Counted from the first letter of the stretch, positions 25,138 to 33,448 are shown. The stretch: 64,000 bases of DNA from Campylorhamphus procurvoides (GCA_013396655.1 WBMV01008228.1:62001-126000), one strand, 5' to 3'. Numbers and translations are program-made. The notes: generated by a model not told the origin, from the letters alone.

Positions 25138-27238
25138 ATCAGTAATGGGATTTGCCCCATGTAACACCTTTTTTTTGCCCCATTTCCCAAATTCTTTCCA
25201 AAACCTTCTCCCAGGCTCCCCCTCACCCCAGCTTTCCTCCTCCCTGCTCAGATGCTGATGAAGCCTCTAATTAAAGCTTTACTTCTTTTTTCCTTGTAGT
25301 GGAATAGGGCCTACCCCAAGCATCTTTAAAAATACATCTGCTCTGCACTGCACTAAAACACATGGAATAATAGAAGAAAGTCTGGAGTGGGGGCATCCCG
25401 TACCTGCTCTCAAAGGCAGGATCTTTTAAAGAACAGGGAGCGTGTTCTCTCCTCCCAGCCCAGAGCTGAGAGCAAAGCTGTGGTGTGCCAGTAATATTTG
25501 AAGGATGGGTTCAGGCATCCCTCCTCCTAGCCTGGAGGGTTATCCCTCTGGGATCAGGCAGTGCCTGTTTCTGTTACTGGAATAGCTGGCGGTGGTGGCC
25601 ACCCTGCTGACTCCCCACATCCTTTAAAGCTCCATGGATGGAGAGATGGGACCCATTGATGCTTCCCCTTGCCTTGTTTCTCAATGGGGAAATTAGCCCT
25701 TTAGTCATGGGATTTAGTAGGACACAGGGGTCGTGGTGGCACCATTTGCTGTCACCCTGCTCTCAGGGAGCACAGCTGGTCCCTGTGCCTATGGGGTGAA
25801 AGGGATCTGGTGCAGCTTTACAGCCATGCACCATCCTAAATTATTCCAAAATATAAAGGAGGGGCAGTGCTTCCCCAAGGATTTCTTCAAACGTATCTGC
25901 ATTCACCTGGAGCCATCAGACTCCAATTCAGTCATGGGTAACTTTAAACACATCCCTGCATATTTTGGTGGGTGGTGGCACAGACACACTGGCATGGCTC
26001 ATGTCTCTGTCTGCATAAGGGCCTTAGGTGCTCAGTTTTTTGGAGGGTCTTGGCTTTTATAGCAGGGAAAAGTAATATAAAAGAGCATGACATGGAGGTA
26101 AACAGCTTGGGAATAAGCACTGCATGGCAAGGAGGTCCTGGCTACAGCACCAGCTCCCAGGGCTCCCTGGGCAGAGCTCCAAGAGCTGGTGTCTGAGAGC
26201 TTCAGCAGCCCAGAACTGGTGGACAACTTGTCTCAGGAAGCCTTTGCAGCACTGTGGGTGAGACTCGACCGTCACATCCCCATATATTGGTGTGTCCCTC
26301 TGGGCTGGTCATTCAGCATCTTTGCAGGCTTTAAGGTGACAAAGGCACCTCTAAGTCCTAAGTCAGAGGTTGATATCAGAGTTAAACTGCACTCTGGGCT
26401 CCTTGGTCCCTCTCTAGTGACCCTCACTGGTGCCCAGAGGTTGACACTCACCTTTGTACCACTGCTTTGAAGGCCCAGAAAACATTGCCAATAAATCCTT
26501 GGTGAATTAGCTGGTGTGATGCTGTTGAGTTCCCAGGGTGCACCATCTCCTGACCAGGGTGGGAAAGGCAGAAGGCTTGGCCCATCCCATGGACTCCACC
26601 AAGTTGGAGGTAGATGAGGAACCAAGTCCTCTAAGGTGGTCATCACCTTCTGAAGGAGCTCTGGGCCAGCTCAGTGGAGGGTGGACGAGTACCTGTAAAG
26701 GTGGACCTGCTGCCAAAGCGAGAGGGTTGATGAACCTCAAGCCTCTCTCATGCATCAAACCTCAAATGAAAAACAATCGTGAGAGCTGAGTGTCCATTCC
26801 AATCAATATTCCCTTTTTTCAGTGCTACTTTGGGTCCAGGGTCATGGCCCAGGGATGTCCTTTGTGCTCCAGGAACAGGAAGTGCCCATCACACCTCTGT
26901 GTGTGTCTCTTTTCCTTCCCACCCCTGAACAGCTCACCCTGTGCCAGGTGCACTGCAGCAATCCTGGATTTGGAGGGATCTGGGGTCCTTTGGGGTGCCC
27001 AGCCTGGGCCCCAGAGTGGGGGGAGAGATCCTCAAGAGAACAGGACACAGAACCTGAGACACCAGACCAAGGCTGGGATGTTCCCCTGGGTGGTCCTGGT
27101 GGACCAGCAGCTTCTCCCTGACCTGTTCCCAGGAGGCAGATATTCGGGAGCAGGGGGAAGGGAAGAAAAAGGGATCCTTCTCACCCCCTCCAAGACTGAT
27201 CCTTTTGCATCCCAGAGGCTGATACCAGCCTGGGCACA
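25138..27238. other. non-coding flank left of the POU4 core
   Basis: No CR1. A 187-codon plus frame (26790-27353) runs into the purine repeat and ends in Glu/Gln repeats; not convincing. Confidence 0.45.
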
Positions 27239-27482
27239 GCAGGTGCTGCTGGAGCAGGAGAAGGAGCAGAAACAGGAATGGGAGCAGGAGCTGAGACAGG
27301 AACAAGAGCAGGGGCAGGAGCTGCAGCAGGGTCAGATGCTGAAGCAAGAATAGGAGCAGGAACAGGATCAGGAGAAGAAAGAGGAGTAGAAGTAGGAGCA
27401 GGAACAGAAACAGGAGACCAGCAGCAGAAACAGGAGCAGTGACAGGCGCAGGGATAACAGCAGGAGCCGAAGCAGCAGGATC
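27239..27482 (+). repeat. purine-rich hexamer minisatellite (AGGAGCAG/GGAACAG type)
   Basis: About 240 bp of degenerate 6/12-bp units such as GGAGCAGGA, GGAACAGGA and GAAACAGGA. It is almost free of T on the plus strand. The Glu/Gln-rich translations in this stretch are a by-product of the repeat. Confidence 0.85.
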
Positions 27483-27499
27483 AAGTCTCCTGCCCAGTC

Positions 27500-28310
27500 C
27501 CCGGGGGGGTGATGAGTTCTCCAGGCCTCATAACTGCTCCCAGTGCCTCTGCCCGCCCTCCCCGGCCACAGCCCCGCTGCCCCTTGCCTAGGGCTGCCCC
27601 ATCCTTTGCTGCAGCCCCTGGTGGGAGCCCCCCCTTACCTGACCAGCCCCGGAAGGGCCCGTGGGGGTCCCCGGGCGGCCCCGCTCCGGCTCCTCAGCCC
27701 AGCGCTTTGCATTTGTGCCTGGGAAATACCCACTCGGCGTTTTATGAGCGCGGGTGATAAATATTGCATCGCCCTCGAACTTCTCCGAGCGGGGGGCAGA
27801 GCGGCACCGGCACCGGGCACCGGGCACCGGGCACCGGGCACCGGGCACCGGGCACCGGGCACCGGGTACAGGGTGGAGAGGGGGCGAGGGGCCACGGAGG
27901 GTCGGGAGCAGCCGGGAGAGAGGGGGAGCCGGGGCCGGGGGGGCGGCCGAGCCCCGCTAATGCTGCGCCGAGCCGGGCCGGGGCCCCCCCGGGCAGCACT
28001 CAGCATCCCGCCTCATTAAAGTTTCATCGGCAGCGCTCGGCCAAGGTCTATTTATGAAAATGCGCTTTTCGCTGCATGGAAAAAACAGGGACGGAGCGCA
28101 GGAACAAAGGGATGGGGTTTGGGAAGCTCCCGGGAATAAATAGGGATGTGCGGGACGGGGGTGCGGGATGGGCGTGCGGGACGGGGGATGGATGGAGGTG
28201 TCTCCTTCCCACAGGGCAGGCAGGGCTCTCTTGGCCACCGCCGGGCCAGCCCCGCTTGCCCAGGTGAAACAGCTCCCCCGACAGCTATTTCGGGCCCTGA
28301 AGAGTTTTCC
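27500..28310. other. GC island with embedded AT-rich motifs
   Basis: GC-rich sequence with two distinctive AT-rich inserts: 27736-27772 (TTTATGAGCG, then TGATAAATATTGCATCG) and 28008-28078 (CCTCATTAAAG, CTATTTATGAAAATGCG). These contain a CTCATTAA Brn3-type core, a MEF2-like CTATTTATG and a POU-like ATGAAAATGC motif. This could be a downstream enhancer or a separate promoter (inference). Confidence 0.45.
27804..27867 (+). repeat. heptanucleotide repeat (CACCGGG)n, G-quadruplex motif
   Basis: Eight or so near-perfect copies of GGGCACC. Seven or more GGG runs are separated by 4-nt loops, which meets the usual G-quadruplex rule on the plus strand. Confidence 0.9.
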
Positions 28311-28315
28311 CTCTT

Positions 28316-28373
28316 TTCTTTTTTTTTTCTTTCTTTTTTTTTTTTTTTTTTTTTTTTTGTTTTGGTTTTTTTT

Positions 28374-28460
<87 letters not shown>

Positions 28461-28480
28461 GTGTTTGATTGGTTTGGTTT
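28316..28480. repeat. poly-T homopolymer tract
   Basis: About 165 bases almost wholly T, broken by single C or short G/GG interruptions. Exact length is doubtful, since homopolymers of this size are error-prone in assembly. Frames through it give only poly-Phe. Confidence 0.9.
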
Positions 28481-28500
28481 TGTTTGGGTTTTGCTTTAGT

Positions 28501-28630
28501 TTATTTTACTTTTTTATTGCATTCCATTCGTTTATTTTACTTTATTTTGTCTTATTTTATTTTACTTCATTTTATTGTATTTTGTTTCATTTTATTTTAC
28601 TTTATTTTCTCTTATTTTATTTCGGATTTC
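28501..28630. repeat. TTTTA/TTTTAC pentamer-type microsatellite
   Basis: Imperfect units TTTTA, TTTAC and TTTTG continue the poly-T tract to its left. Confidence 0.8.
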
Positions 28631-28700
28631 CCTTCTAAAAGTCGCAGGATCCCGGCTCTCGGGACTCAACACCGGGACGTGCGTTTGGATATTTTTTTCC

Positions 28701-28810
28701 CCGAATAAGTTCTAATACAAAACAAAACAAAAAGAAGCCAACAACAAAAAACCCACCACAAACAAAAACAACCAGATAAAAACCAAACAAACAAACCCCA
28801 AACGAATAAA
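28701..28810. repeat. A/C-rich low-complexity tract (CAAA-type)
   Basis: Dominated by CAAA, CAAAA and CCAAA units. It is roughly the reverse complement of the T/G-rich stretch at about 28460-28500, so the two could pair in single-stranded form. Confidence 0.7.
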
Positions 28811-28829
28811 CCCGACACAAATCGCATCT

Positions 28830-29535
28830 TTTTACCTCTTTTTTCCGCGCGTCCCCGGGGCCGAGAGGACCCCCTGATTCTGACCCCCCGGGACCCCCCG
28901 AATTTGAGCCCTCTGCCCACCTGCCGAGGGACTGAAACGCGTTTCGGTGGTTCTGCTGCGGAGCCGGGAGGGGGGAATGTCCCTTTCGGAGCCGGCTGAA
29001 GCTGCAGCCGGGGCAGGCGGGGATGGCACGGGGTATCTGGGGGTGGCACGGGGTGCCTGGAGGTGTCCCCCAGCCGGGGATCGCGGGGTGGAGGGGAAGG
29101 GTCGCAGCCCGTCCCCGCCGCCGTTTGCGGGAGGCCCGGGCGCTGCGGGCTGCGCCGCCCCGACCCCACATCGACCCCCGCCCGCCGGAGCATCCTCGGG
29201 GCTGCGGGGCGAGACCACCCGCGACCCACACACGGGGCTTCGCGACACGCCGGGTCTGGGCCGGTGCCGGGCGGGGAAGGAGCAAAAATCCCCCGCGATG
29301 GGCCGGAGGGGAGCCGGGACCCCCACTGTCCCCTCGGGGCGACCCCACGCTCCGTCCCGGGTGGGCACGGGCAGCTCTGCCCGCCCGCCGCTGCCTTTGC
29401 CGGCGTTTCGTTCCTTTGCCTGCGGAGGAGGACGGAGCGAGCTCTGATCCCGCCGGTGATGGGCTGGAGGAGCTGCCCCGGGAGTCCCGGGAAAGGGTGT
29501 CCACGGGAGCCGCAGTAACTCCAGGAGGCAGGAGA
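28830..29535. other. GC island downstream of POU4
   Basis: Very GC- and CpG-rich. Several frames stay open on both strands at once, as expected where stop codons are rare, so I do not call a gene. It could be a CpG-island promoter of an unannotated transcript, but no TATA or start context decides this. Confidence 0.55.
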
Positions 29536-29555
29536 GTGAGGTAAAACGTGCATGA

Positions 29556-29561
29556 TTTATT
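29556..29561 (-). terminator. candidate polyadenylation signal 3 (AATAAA)
   Basis: Canonical hexamer on the minus strand about 1.1 kb past the stop, at the edge of the adjoining GC island; followed on the minus strand by TCATGCACGTTTTACCTCAC. Confidence 0.35.
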
Positions 29562-29749
29562 TGAAATGCTGCAGCGTACACAGACACCAAAATTTCATTC
29601 AGCACACACACAGCGGAACGAAATTTCCTTTAATTAAAAAAAAAAAAAAAGAAAAGGAGGCAAATTTCTCTATTAAATATGCAAAGAAAAGAGGGCAGGG
29701 GGAAAGAGTTTTCTTGCCTTAGAAAGTGCAGAGTTCCCTATGCAGAGGC

Positions 29750-30340
29750 AGCCGCCCCGAGGCCGGGCCGCGGTCCATCCCCGCTGCCTCGGGCCGCTCC
29801 CGCCGCTCCGCTGAGCCCCAAGGACGTGATTGTCGAAGCGTAGGATTTTATACAGTGAAACCATACGGAAATCGAACGGTTTGAGTGAAACCAACGCAAA
29901 ATAAATCTCCTTTTCCCCAAACAAACCGCGACTCCGGGGACGGGCCAAATTTTTTTTTCTTTCTTTTTTTTTTTAATTCTTTTCTCCTTTTTTTTTAATC
30001 TTTTTATAGTTTTTTTTTTCAATTTAGCCGATGAGGTAGAAACAGAAACGGTACTGCAAAAACGCGATGGGTTTGCGGGGGGCAGGGGAGCGAACAAAAC
30101 CATGCAGGTGCGTGTGTGTGCGTGGGTGTGCGGGGACCCTGGCAGCGGGGGGCACGGCCGGCACCCCGGATTTACAGGCGGCTTCCAGCTCGTTTCCTTT
30201 CTCATTTATTTTCTTTTTTTTAATTTTTTTTTTAAAGAAGAGGAGCAGACACGGAGGAGCGAGCGGTGCCACGGCCGCCGAGCCGGGACAGGGTGAGGGG
30301 CTGCAACAAAGACCCGCCGGGCTCTCGCTGTTGCTGCCCC
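29750..30340. other. GC-rich islands interleaved with T tracts, 3' of POU4
   Basis: GC-rich blocks (about 29750-29830 and 30100-30190) alternate with T-rich tracts at 29949-30020 and 30210-30240. Open frames here include homopolymer-encoded Lys/Phe runs and do not look coding. Confidence 0.5.
30205..30210 (-). terminator. candidate polyadenylation signal 2 (AATAAA)
   Basis: Canonical hexamer on the minus strand about 490 bp past the stop, followed by TGAGAAAGGAAACGAGCTGG. No strong GU-rich downstream element is obvious. Confidence 0.35.
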
Positions 30341-30527
30341 GACTCCAGGCAACCCCAAACTTCCCCCTTGGCCTTTTCATTTTGTCTTTTCCTTTTTCTC
30401 CATCTTTTTGTGGGTTTTTTCCAGTTTTATCTACAAAAGCAGTCTGTACCAGTCAGAACAGCGGGGCCACTTCGCCCGGGGGCACCAAACTGTTCGCTTT
30501 GCTTTGGGCGGGTTTCCCTTTTTTAGG

Positions 30528-30533
30528 TTTATT
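30528..30533 (-). terminator. candidate polyadenylation signal 1 (AATAAA)
   Basis: Canonical hexamer on the minus strand about 165 bp past the POU4 stop. It sits at the edge of the T/A inverted tract, so it may be fortuitous in A-rich sequence. Confidence 0.3.
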
Positions 30534-30537
30534 TTTC

Positions 30538-30605
30538 CTTTTTTTTTTTTTCCTTTTTTTTTCCCAATTTTTTTTAACCCAAAAGAAAAAAAAAAAAAAA
30601 AAAAA
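30538..30605. repeat. T-run / A-run inverted tract in the POU4 3' UTR
   Basis: On plus, T runs at 30538-30575 are followed after AACCC by an A run to 30605. In the minus-strand transcript this is a U-run, then GGGUU, then A runs, able to fold into a simple U-A hairpin. Confidence 0.7.
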
Positions 30606-30697
30606 CGCCAACAACCCAAACCCTGCCAATTTCGGAGGGGTTGGGGGGTGGTTGGAGGGGCAGCACCCCCACACCGCTGGCCCTCCCAGCCCCTTCT

Positions 30698-31603
30698 TCA
30701 GTAGGTGGCAGAAAATTTCATCCTTTTCTGCTTCTGTCTCTGATTGCAAAACCAGACCCGCACCACGTTCTTCTTCAAGTCTAACTTCTCGGCGATGGCG
30801 GCGATTTTCTCCGAGGAGGGTCGTGGCTGCACAGCAAAATAGGCCTCCAGCGACCGCTTCTCGGGAGCGGCGATGGACGTGCGCTTGCGTTTCTTGTCCC
30901 CCCCCGTGTAGATCTCGGGTTTGGTCATTTTCTCCCTCTGAGCCCTCTCCGCCTCCTCCAGCCACGCTTCCAGGATGGGCTTGAGGGCCACCATGTTGTT
31001 GTGGGACAAGGTGAGGGACTCGAACCTGCAGATTGTGCTTTGGCTAAGGCAGCCCACCCCCGGGATCTTCAGGTTGGCCAACGCGGAGCCCACGTCCGCC
31101 TGGGTCACCCCCAGCTTGATCCTCCGCTGCTTGAAGCGCTCGGCGAAGGACTCCAGCTCCCGGGGGTCTGTCTCCGTCTCGGGCCCGGAGATGACAGCGT
31201 GGGAAGTCAGGCCGTGGGGGTGGGACATGTTCATAGGCTGGGAGTGGTGGGCCATGTGGTTGATGGCCGACATGTGGGAGTGAGGGTGCGAAGGTGTGGA
31301 GCCCACGTCGGGGCCCGGCACCCCTCCGAGCGGGAGGGCAGAGTTGAGGTGGTCCAGCAGCTCTCCGTCCAGGCCCTGGGAGGGCTGGTGGTGGTGGTGG
31401 TGGGGATGGTGCGTGGTCAGCACGGACGGGTGGTGCAGGTGGACGGAGGACGAGGTAGGAGTGCAGGACACGCTGCTCATGGTGTGATAGGTGGCATCCG
31501 GCTTGAAGGGGTGAGTTTTCTGCGATACGATATCCACAGCGGCCAGAGCCTCGGCACCCCGCAGCAGGGTCTCGTCAAAGCCCGCAAAGATGTTACCCTG
31601 GAT
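30698..31603 (-). CDS. POU4F1.2-like (BRN3D): POU4 coding exon 2
   Basis: Encodes residues 41-341 and the stop codon, including the rest of the POU-IV box, the His/Pro/Ser-rich middle region and both DNA-binding domains in one exon. No frameshift or internal stop. The open frame continues 14 codons 5' of the acceptor, but that extension (starting MFSVPLF) is intron sequence with no family resemblance. Confidence 0.95.
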   Translation of the reverse strand: MQGNIFAGFDETLLRGAEALAAVDIVSQKTHPFKPDATYHTMSSVSCTPTSSSVHLHHPSVLTTHHPHHHHHQPSQGLDGELLDHLNSALPLGGVPGPDVGSTPSHPHSHMSAINHMAHHSQPMNMSHPHGLTSHAVISGPETETDPRELESFAERFKQRRIKLGVTQADVGSALANLKIPGVGCLSQSTICRFESLTLSHNNMVALKPILEAWLEEAERAQREKMTKPEIYTGGDKKRKRTSIAAPEKRSLEAYFAVQPRPSSEKIAAIAEKLDLKKNVVRVWFCNQRQKQKRMKFSATY

Positions 31604-32237
31604 CTGGAGGAGGGTTTGGGGGGAGAAAAGCGGGACCGAAAACAAACCGACAGAGCGGGAGAGGATTAAAGGAAAGCAGCGTGACGGAGATCCCGCTCTG
31701 CCCCGCCAGCGGTGCTGGGGACAGGTAAGGTGAACCGAGTTCTACCTGCATCCCTCAAATTAAAGGACCGCGCTGCCGGATCCCGAGCACTCACCCTCCC
31801 GCTCGGGTACCCACTCTCCCAAAAAAGGAGGCAGCAGCAGAGAGGACGGAGCCGTCGGGGGTCCCGCAGCCCCTCTCTGCCCCAGCCGTGGGCACGGCGG
31901 AGCGGGGCAGCTGAACCTCCCCCGATCGGGACCGGCCGCCTCAGACTCTCTCCCCGCAGGAGTCGCCCCCCGCCCTCCGGACCCGCCGCCACGGGGGAGG
32001 GAGAAAGGGAAGGACCCCCCAAAACCCAAAGGAAACCCAAACCCAGATGGAAACCGGAGTAAGTTGGCGAGAGTCGGCGGGTGCGGAACCTCCCGAAACC
32101 CACCCCGGGGGGCTTACCTGGGGGGCGGGCAGGCAGGCTCTGCGGATGGCTTCGGAGCTGGTGTGCAGGTGGGGGTACTTGGGCTCGTGCAGGATGGGGT
32201 GCATGCTGAACGCCTGCTTGCTGTTCATGGACATCAT
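30698..32237 (-). CDS. POU4F1.2-like (BRN3D): POU class 4 (Brn3-type) homeodomain transcription factor, probable fourth paralogue (Brn3d-like); join of 32118-32237 and 30698-31603
   Basis: The two coding exons give 341 residues. A POU-IV box lies at about 27-64 (SEAIRRACLPAP through AEALAAVD), with the family motif PFKPDATYHTM at 72-82. A His-rich stretch is at 105-112. The POU-specific domain spans about 186-260 (ESFAERFKQRRIKLGVTQAD onward), a basic linker follows, and the POU homeodomain spans about 277-336 with recognition-helix core WFCNQR at 324-329. The C-terminus is RMKFSATY, as in POU4F1. Family knowledge: nuclear, sequence-specific activators binding AT-rich sites through both domains, acting in sensory neuron, retinal ganglion and hair-cell differentiation. 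The long Gly/Ala/His runs of POU4F1 and POU4F2 are absent, and the PAPQ-IQGNIF junction resembles POU4F3's PAPQLQGNIF. Length is close to POU4F3 (about 338). The start is the first of two adjacent ATGs, with ACC before it, giving the family opening MMSMNSKQ. Odd: Cys225 replaces the Ser of GVGSLSQ. POU4 membership is near certain; paralogue assignment is inference. Confidence 0.95.
31604..32117 (-). other. POU4 intron 1 (514 bp)
   Basis: Starts GTAAGC and ends after a pyrimidine-rich tract with CTCCTCCAG. Removing it joins two codon-complete exons and gives the continuous family sequence PAPQ|IQGNIF. The alternative acceptor six bases further (ATCCAG) would delete two residues; the IQ form is favoured because POU4F3 has LQ there. 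The intron is GC-rich and part of the surrounding CpG-rich island. Confidence 0.92.
32118..32237 (-). CDS. POU4F1.2-like (BRN3D): POU4 coding exon 1
   Basis: Forty codons, MMSMNSKQ to CLPAPQ, ending exactly at CAG before a GTAAGC donor (phase 0). The single-intron arrangement with a short first exon ending inside the POU-IV box is the normal POU4 structure. The frame stays open upstream to in-frame ATGs at 32330 and 32339. Those are unlikely starts because the conserved family N-terminus begins at 32237 and the upper one overlaps a TATA-like motif. Confidence 0.94.
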
Positions 32238-32337
32238 GGTGGGAGCGGAGCGGGGCCGGGCAGGGCAGGGCAGGGCGCTCCGGGCACCCGGCTCGGGGGC
32301 GCGGTATTGTCTGGCTCCGCCGCCCGGCATCAATGGC

Positions 32338-32344
32338 ATTATAG
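32338..32344 (-). promoter_or_regulatory. TATA-like element of the POU4 gene
   Basis: The minus strand reads GGGCTATAATGCC about 100 bp upstream of the start codon. This would place transcription start near 32310 and give a 5' leader of roughly 70 nt (inference). Flanks are GC-rich. One ambiguous base (N) lies at 32355, just upstream. Confidence 0.45.
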
Positions 32345-32354
32345 CCCGGCCCCC

Positions 32355-32355
32355 N
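32355..32355. other. ambiguous base (N) in the POU4 promoter region
   Basis: The only N in the window, inside a C-run (CCCC N TCCCC) 11 bp upstream of the TATA-like element. Probably an unresolved homopolymer call in GC-rich sequence. Confidence 0.95.
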
Positions 32356-32660
32356 TCCCCTCAGCCGTCGGTGAACCCTCCCCCGCCGGTTTGACGCCCC
32401 CAGGCCGGGGCTCAGCCCCCCATCCCCGCCCCTCCCCGGCTCTGCTCATCCCCAGGATTTCCCCACAAGTGCTTCACTCTCCCTGTCACCTCTGGTCGCG
32501 GGGATCGGGCGGGGGGGGATCATCTCCCGTCTATCTCTGCCCGAACCCTGCCCGTCTCGCCCGCAGATCCGGGCTGGTTCCCCTAGGGTGTACTGGGGTA
32601 GCAGAGCAGCGGCTGAAGAGGAACCTTCCTCCTCCTCTCCCTCTGAAAGGAAGAACCTGG

Positions 32661-33373
32661 GGTTAAAAAACGTAAAAACAACTAAATAAAAGTTTCACCA
32701 ACTATTTTTTCCTGCTTCAATGAATCTCCCTGCCTTGTTCCCCAAATCCTCCTGTGCAGTGTCCCACGGGCTCCACGTCTGTCTGTGCAGCGTCTCCATC
32801 CTCCCCTCTCCAGCTCATCGCTGCCTCTGCACTCACCCATCCATACCAATTTCCACGCAGCCCGTGGTGTTTCCATTCTGCCGCCAAGCCCAGCTCCCGT
32901 CACCGCAAAAGTGTGTGGAGGTGAAGTTTGGTGGATTGCTGGATCGAGGGGGCTCTGCAGCACCACCCGGCTGCTCCTGCCGCTTCCAAAAGGCACGGGA
33001 GAAGTGGAACGGCACCGGCAACCCCAGCAGAGCAGGGGGGCTGATGGAGGGGGAACTCCATTGCCTGGGGTCCTGGGGGACAGGAGGGTGCTCAGTCATG
33101 CTCAGAGCAAATGCCTTCCCAACGGCACAGGGTGTGCTTATCCAGCCCCGAAAATCCAACCCAGGTAACGGTGATGATACACAAGGCAGGTGTTTTAGGG
33201 GTCCGGGTTAGGATCTGTTTTGCATCCTCTGAGACGTCCCTTCTCATGGGGATCCTGTCAGTCATCTCAGGATAGACAGGGTCAGCGAGTGTCACAGGGA
33301 AAGGAAAATCCTGACCTGATCCGCTGACCTGATCCCCACCTTACCTGAGAGGCTGAAATGTTCCCCCAAAAGA
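32661..33373. other. POU4 upstream flank
   Basis: GC falls off right of 32660. Unique sequence, no coding exon; overlapping frames of 104-163 codons have no domains. Confidence 0.45.
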
Positions 33374-33448
33374 CCATAAAATGGTTTGTGTTGGGAAGGA
33401 ACCTAAAGATGATCTAGTTCCAGCCTCCTGCCGTGGGCAGGGGCAGAA
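33374..33448 (-). mobile_element. CR1 LINE fragment (group A), short
   Basis: CCATAAAATGGTTTGTGTTG, AAGATGATCTAGTTCCAGCC, CCGTGGGCAGGGGCAG. It is the first CR1 copy upstream of the POU4 gene, about 1.1 kb from its start codon. Confidence 0.85.

Larger units (their letters stand above)
29556..30697 (-). other. candidate POU4 3' UTR
   Basis: Downstream of the stop codon the minus strand holds AATAAA hexamers at 30528-30533, 30205-30210 and 29556-29561 (TTTATT on the plus strand). Which is used cannot be told from sequence. The interval also has A-rich tracts (T-rich on plus) at about 29949-30020 and 30230-30240 and a T/A inverted tract at 30538-30605. The hexamers are observed; the extent of the UTR is inferred. 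Confidence 0.45.
30750..32660. promoter_or_regulatory. CpG-rich island over the POU4 gene
   Basis: Dense CpG and GC-rich runs cover exon 2, the intron, exon 1 and about 400 bp upstream. Developmental transcription-factor genes commonly lie in such islands. The upstream part (32240-32660) is C/G-rich with no other coding sign. Confidence 0.7.

Noticed and set aside
26790..27353. 187-codon frame ending in Glu/Gln-rich repeats
   Set aside because: The Glu/Gln part is translated purine repeat and the remainder has no domain.
28320..28500. Poly-Phe open frames
   Set aside because: Product of the poly-T tract, not coding.
28635..29611. Three long minus-strand open frames (259-295 codons) in the GC island, plus plus-strand ones
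   Set aside because: All overlap in different frames and on both strands, as expected where AT-rich stop codons are rare; the translations are Arg/Pro/Gly-rich with no domain.
30067..30984. 305-codon plus-strand frame in the POU4 3' region
   Set aside because: Runs through T and A homopolymer tracts (poly-Phe, poly-Lys) and then antisense to the homeodomain; no protein features.
31604..31645. Alternative single-exon POU4 start inside the intron (MFSVPLF...)
   Set aside because: This is polypyrimidine/acceptor sequence; joining exon 1 restores the complete POU-IV box.
31001..31669. 222-codon plus-strand frame opposite POU4 exon 2
   Set aside because: It is the antisense shadow of the conserved POU4 coding exon.
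32237..32339. N-terminal extension of POU4 to an upstream ATG
   Set aside because: Family N-terminus starts at 32237 with good ATG context, and the outer upstream ATG overlaps a TATA-like motif.
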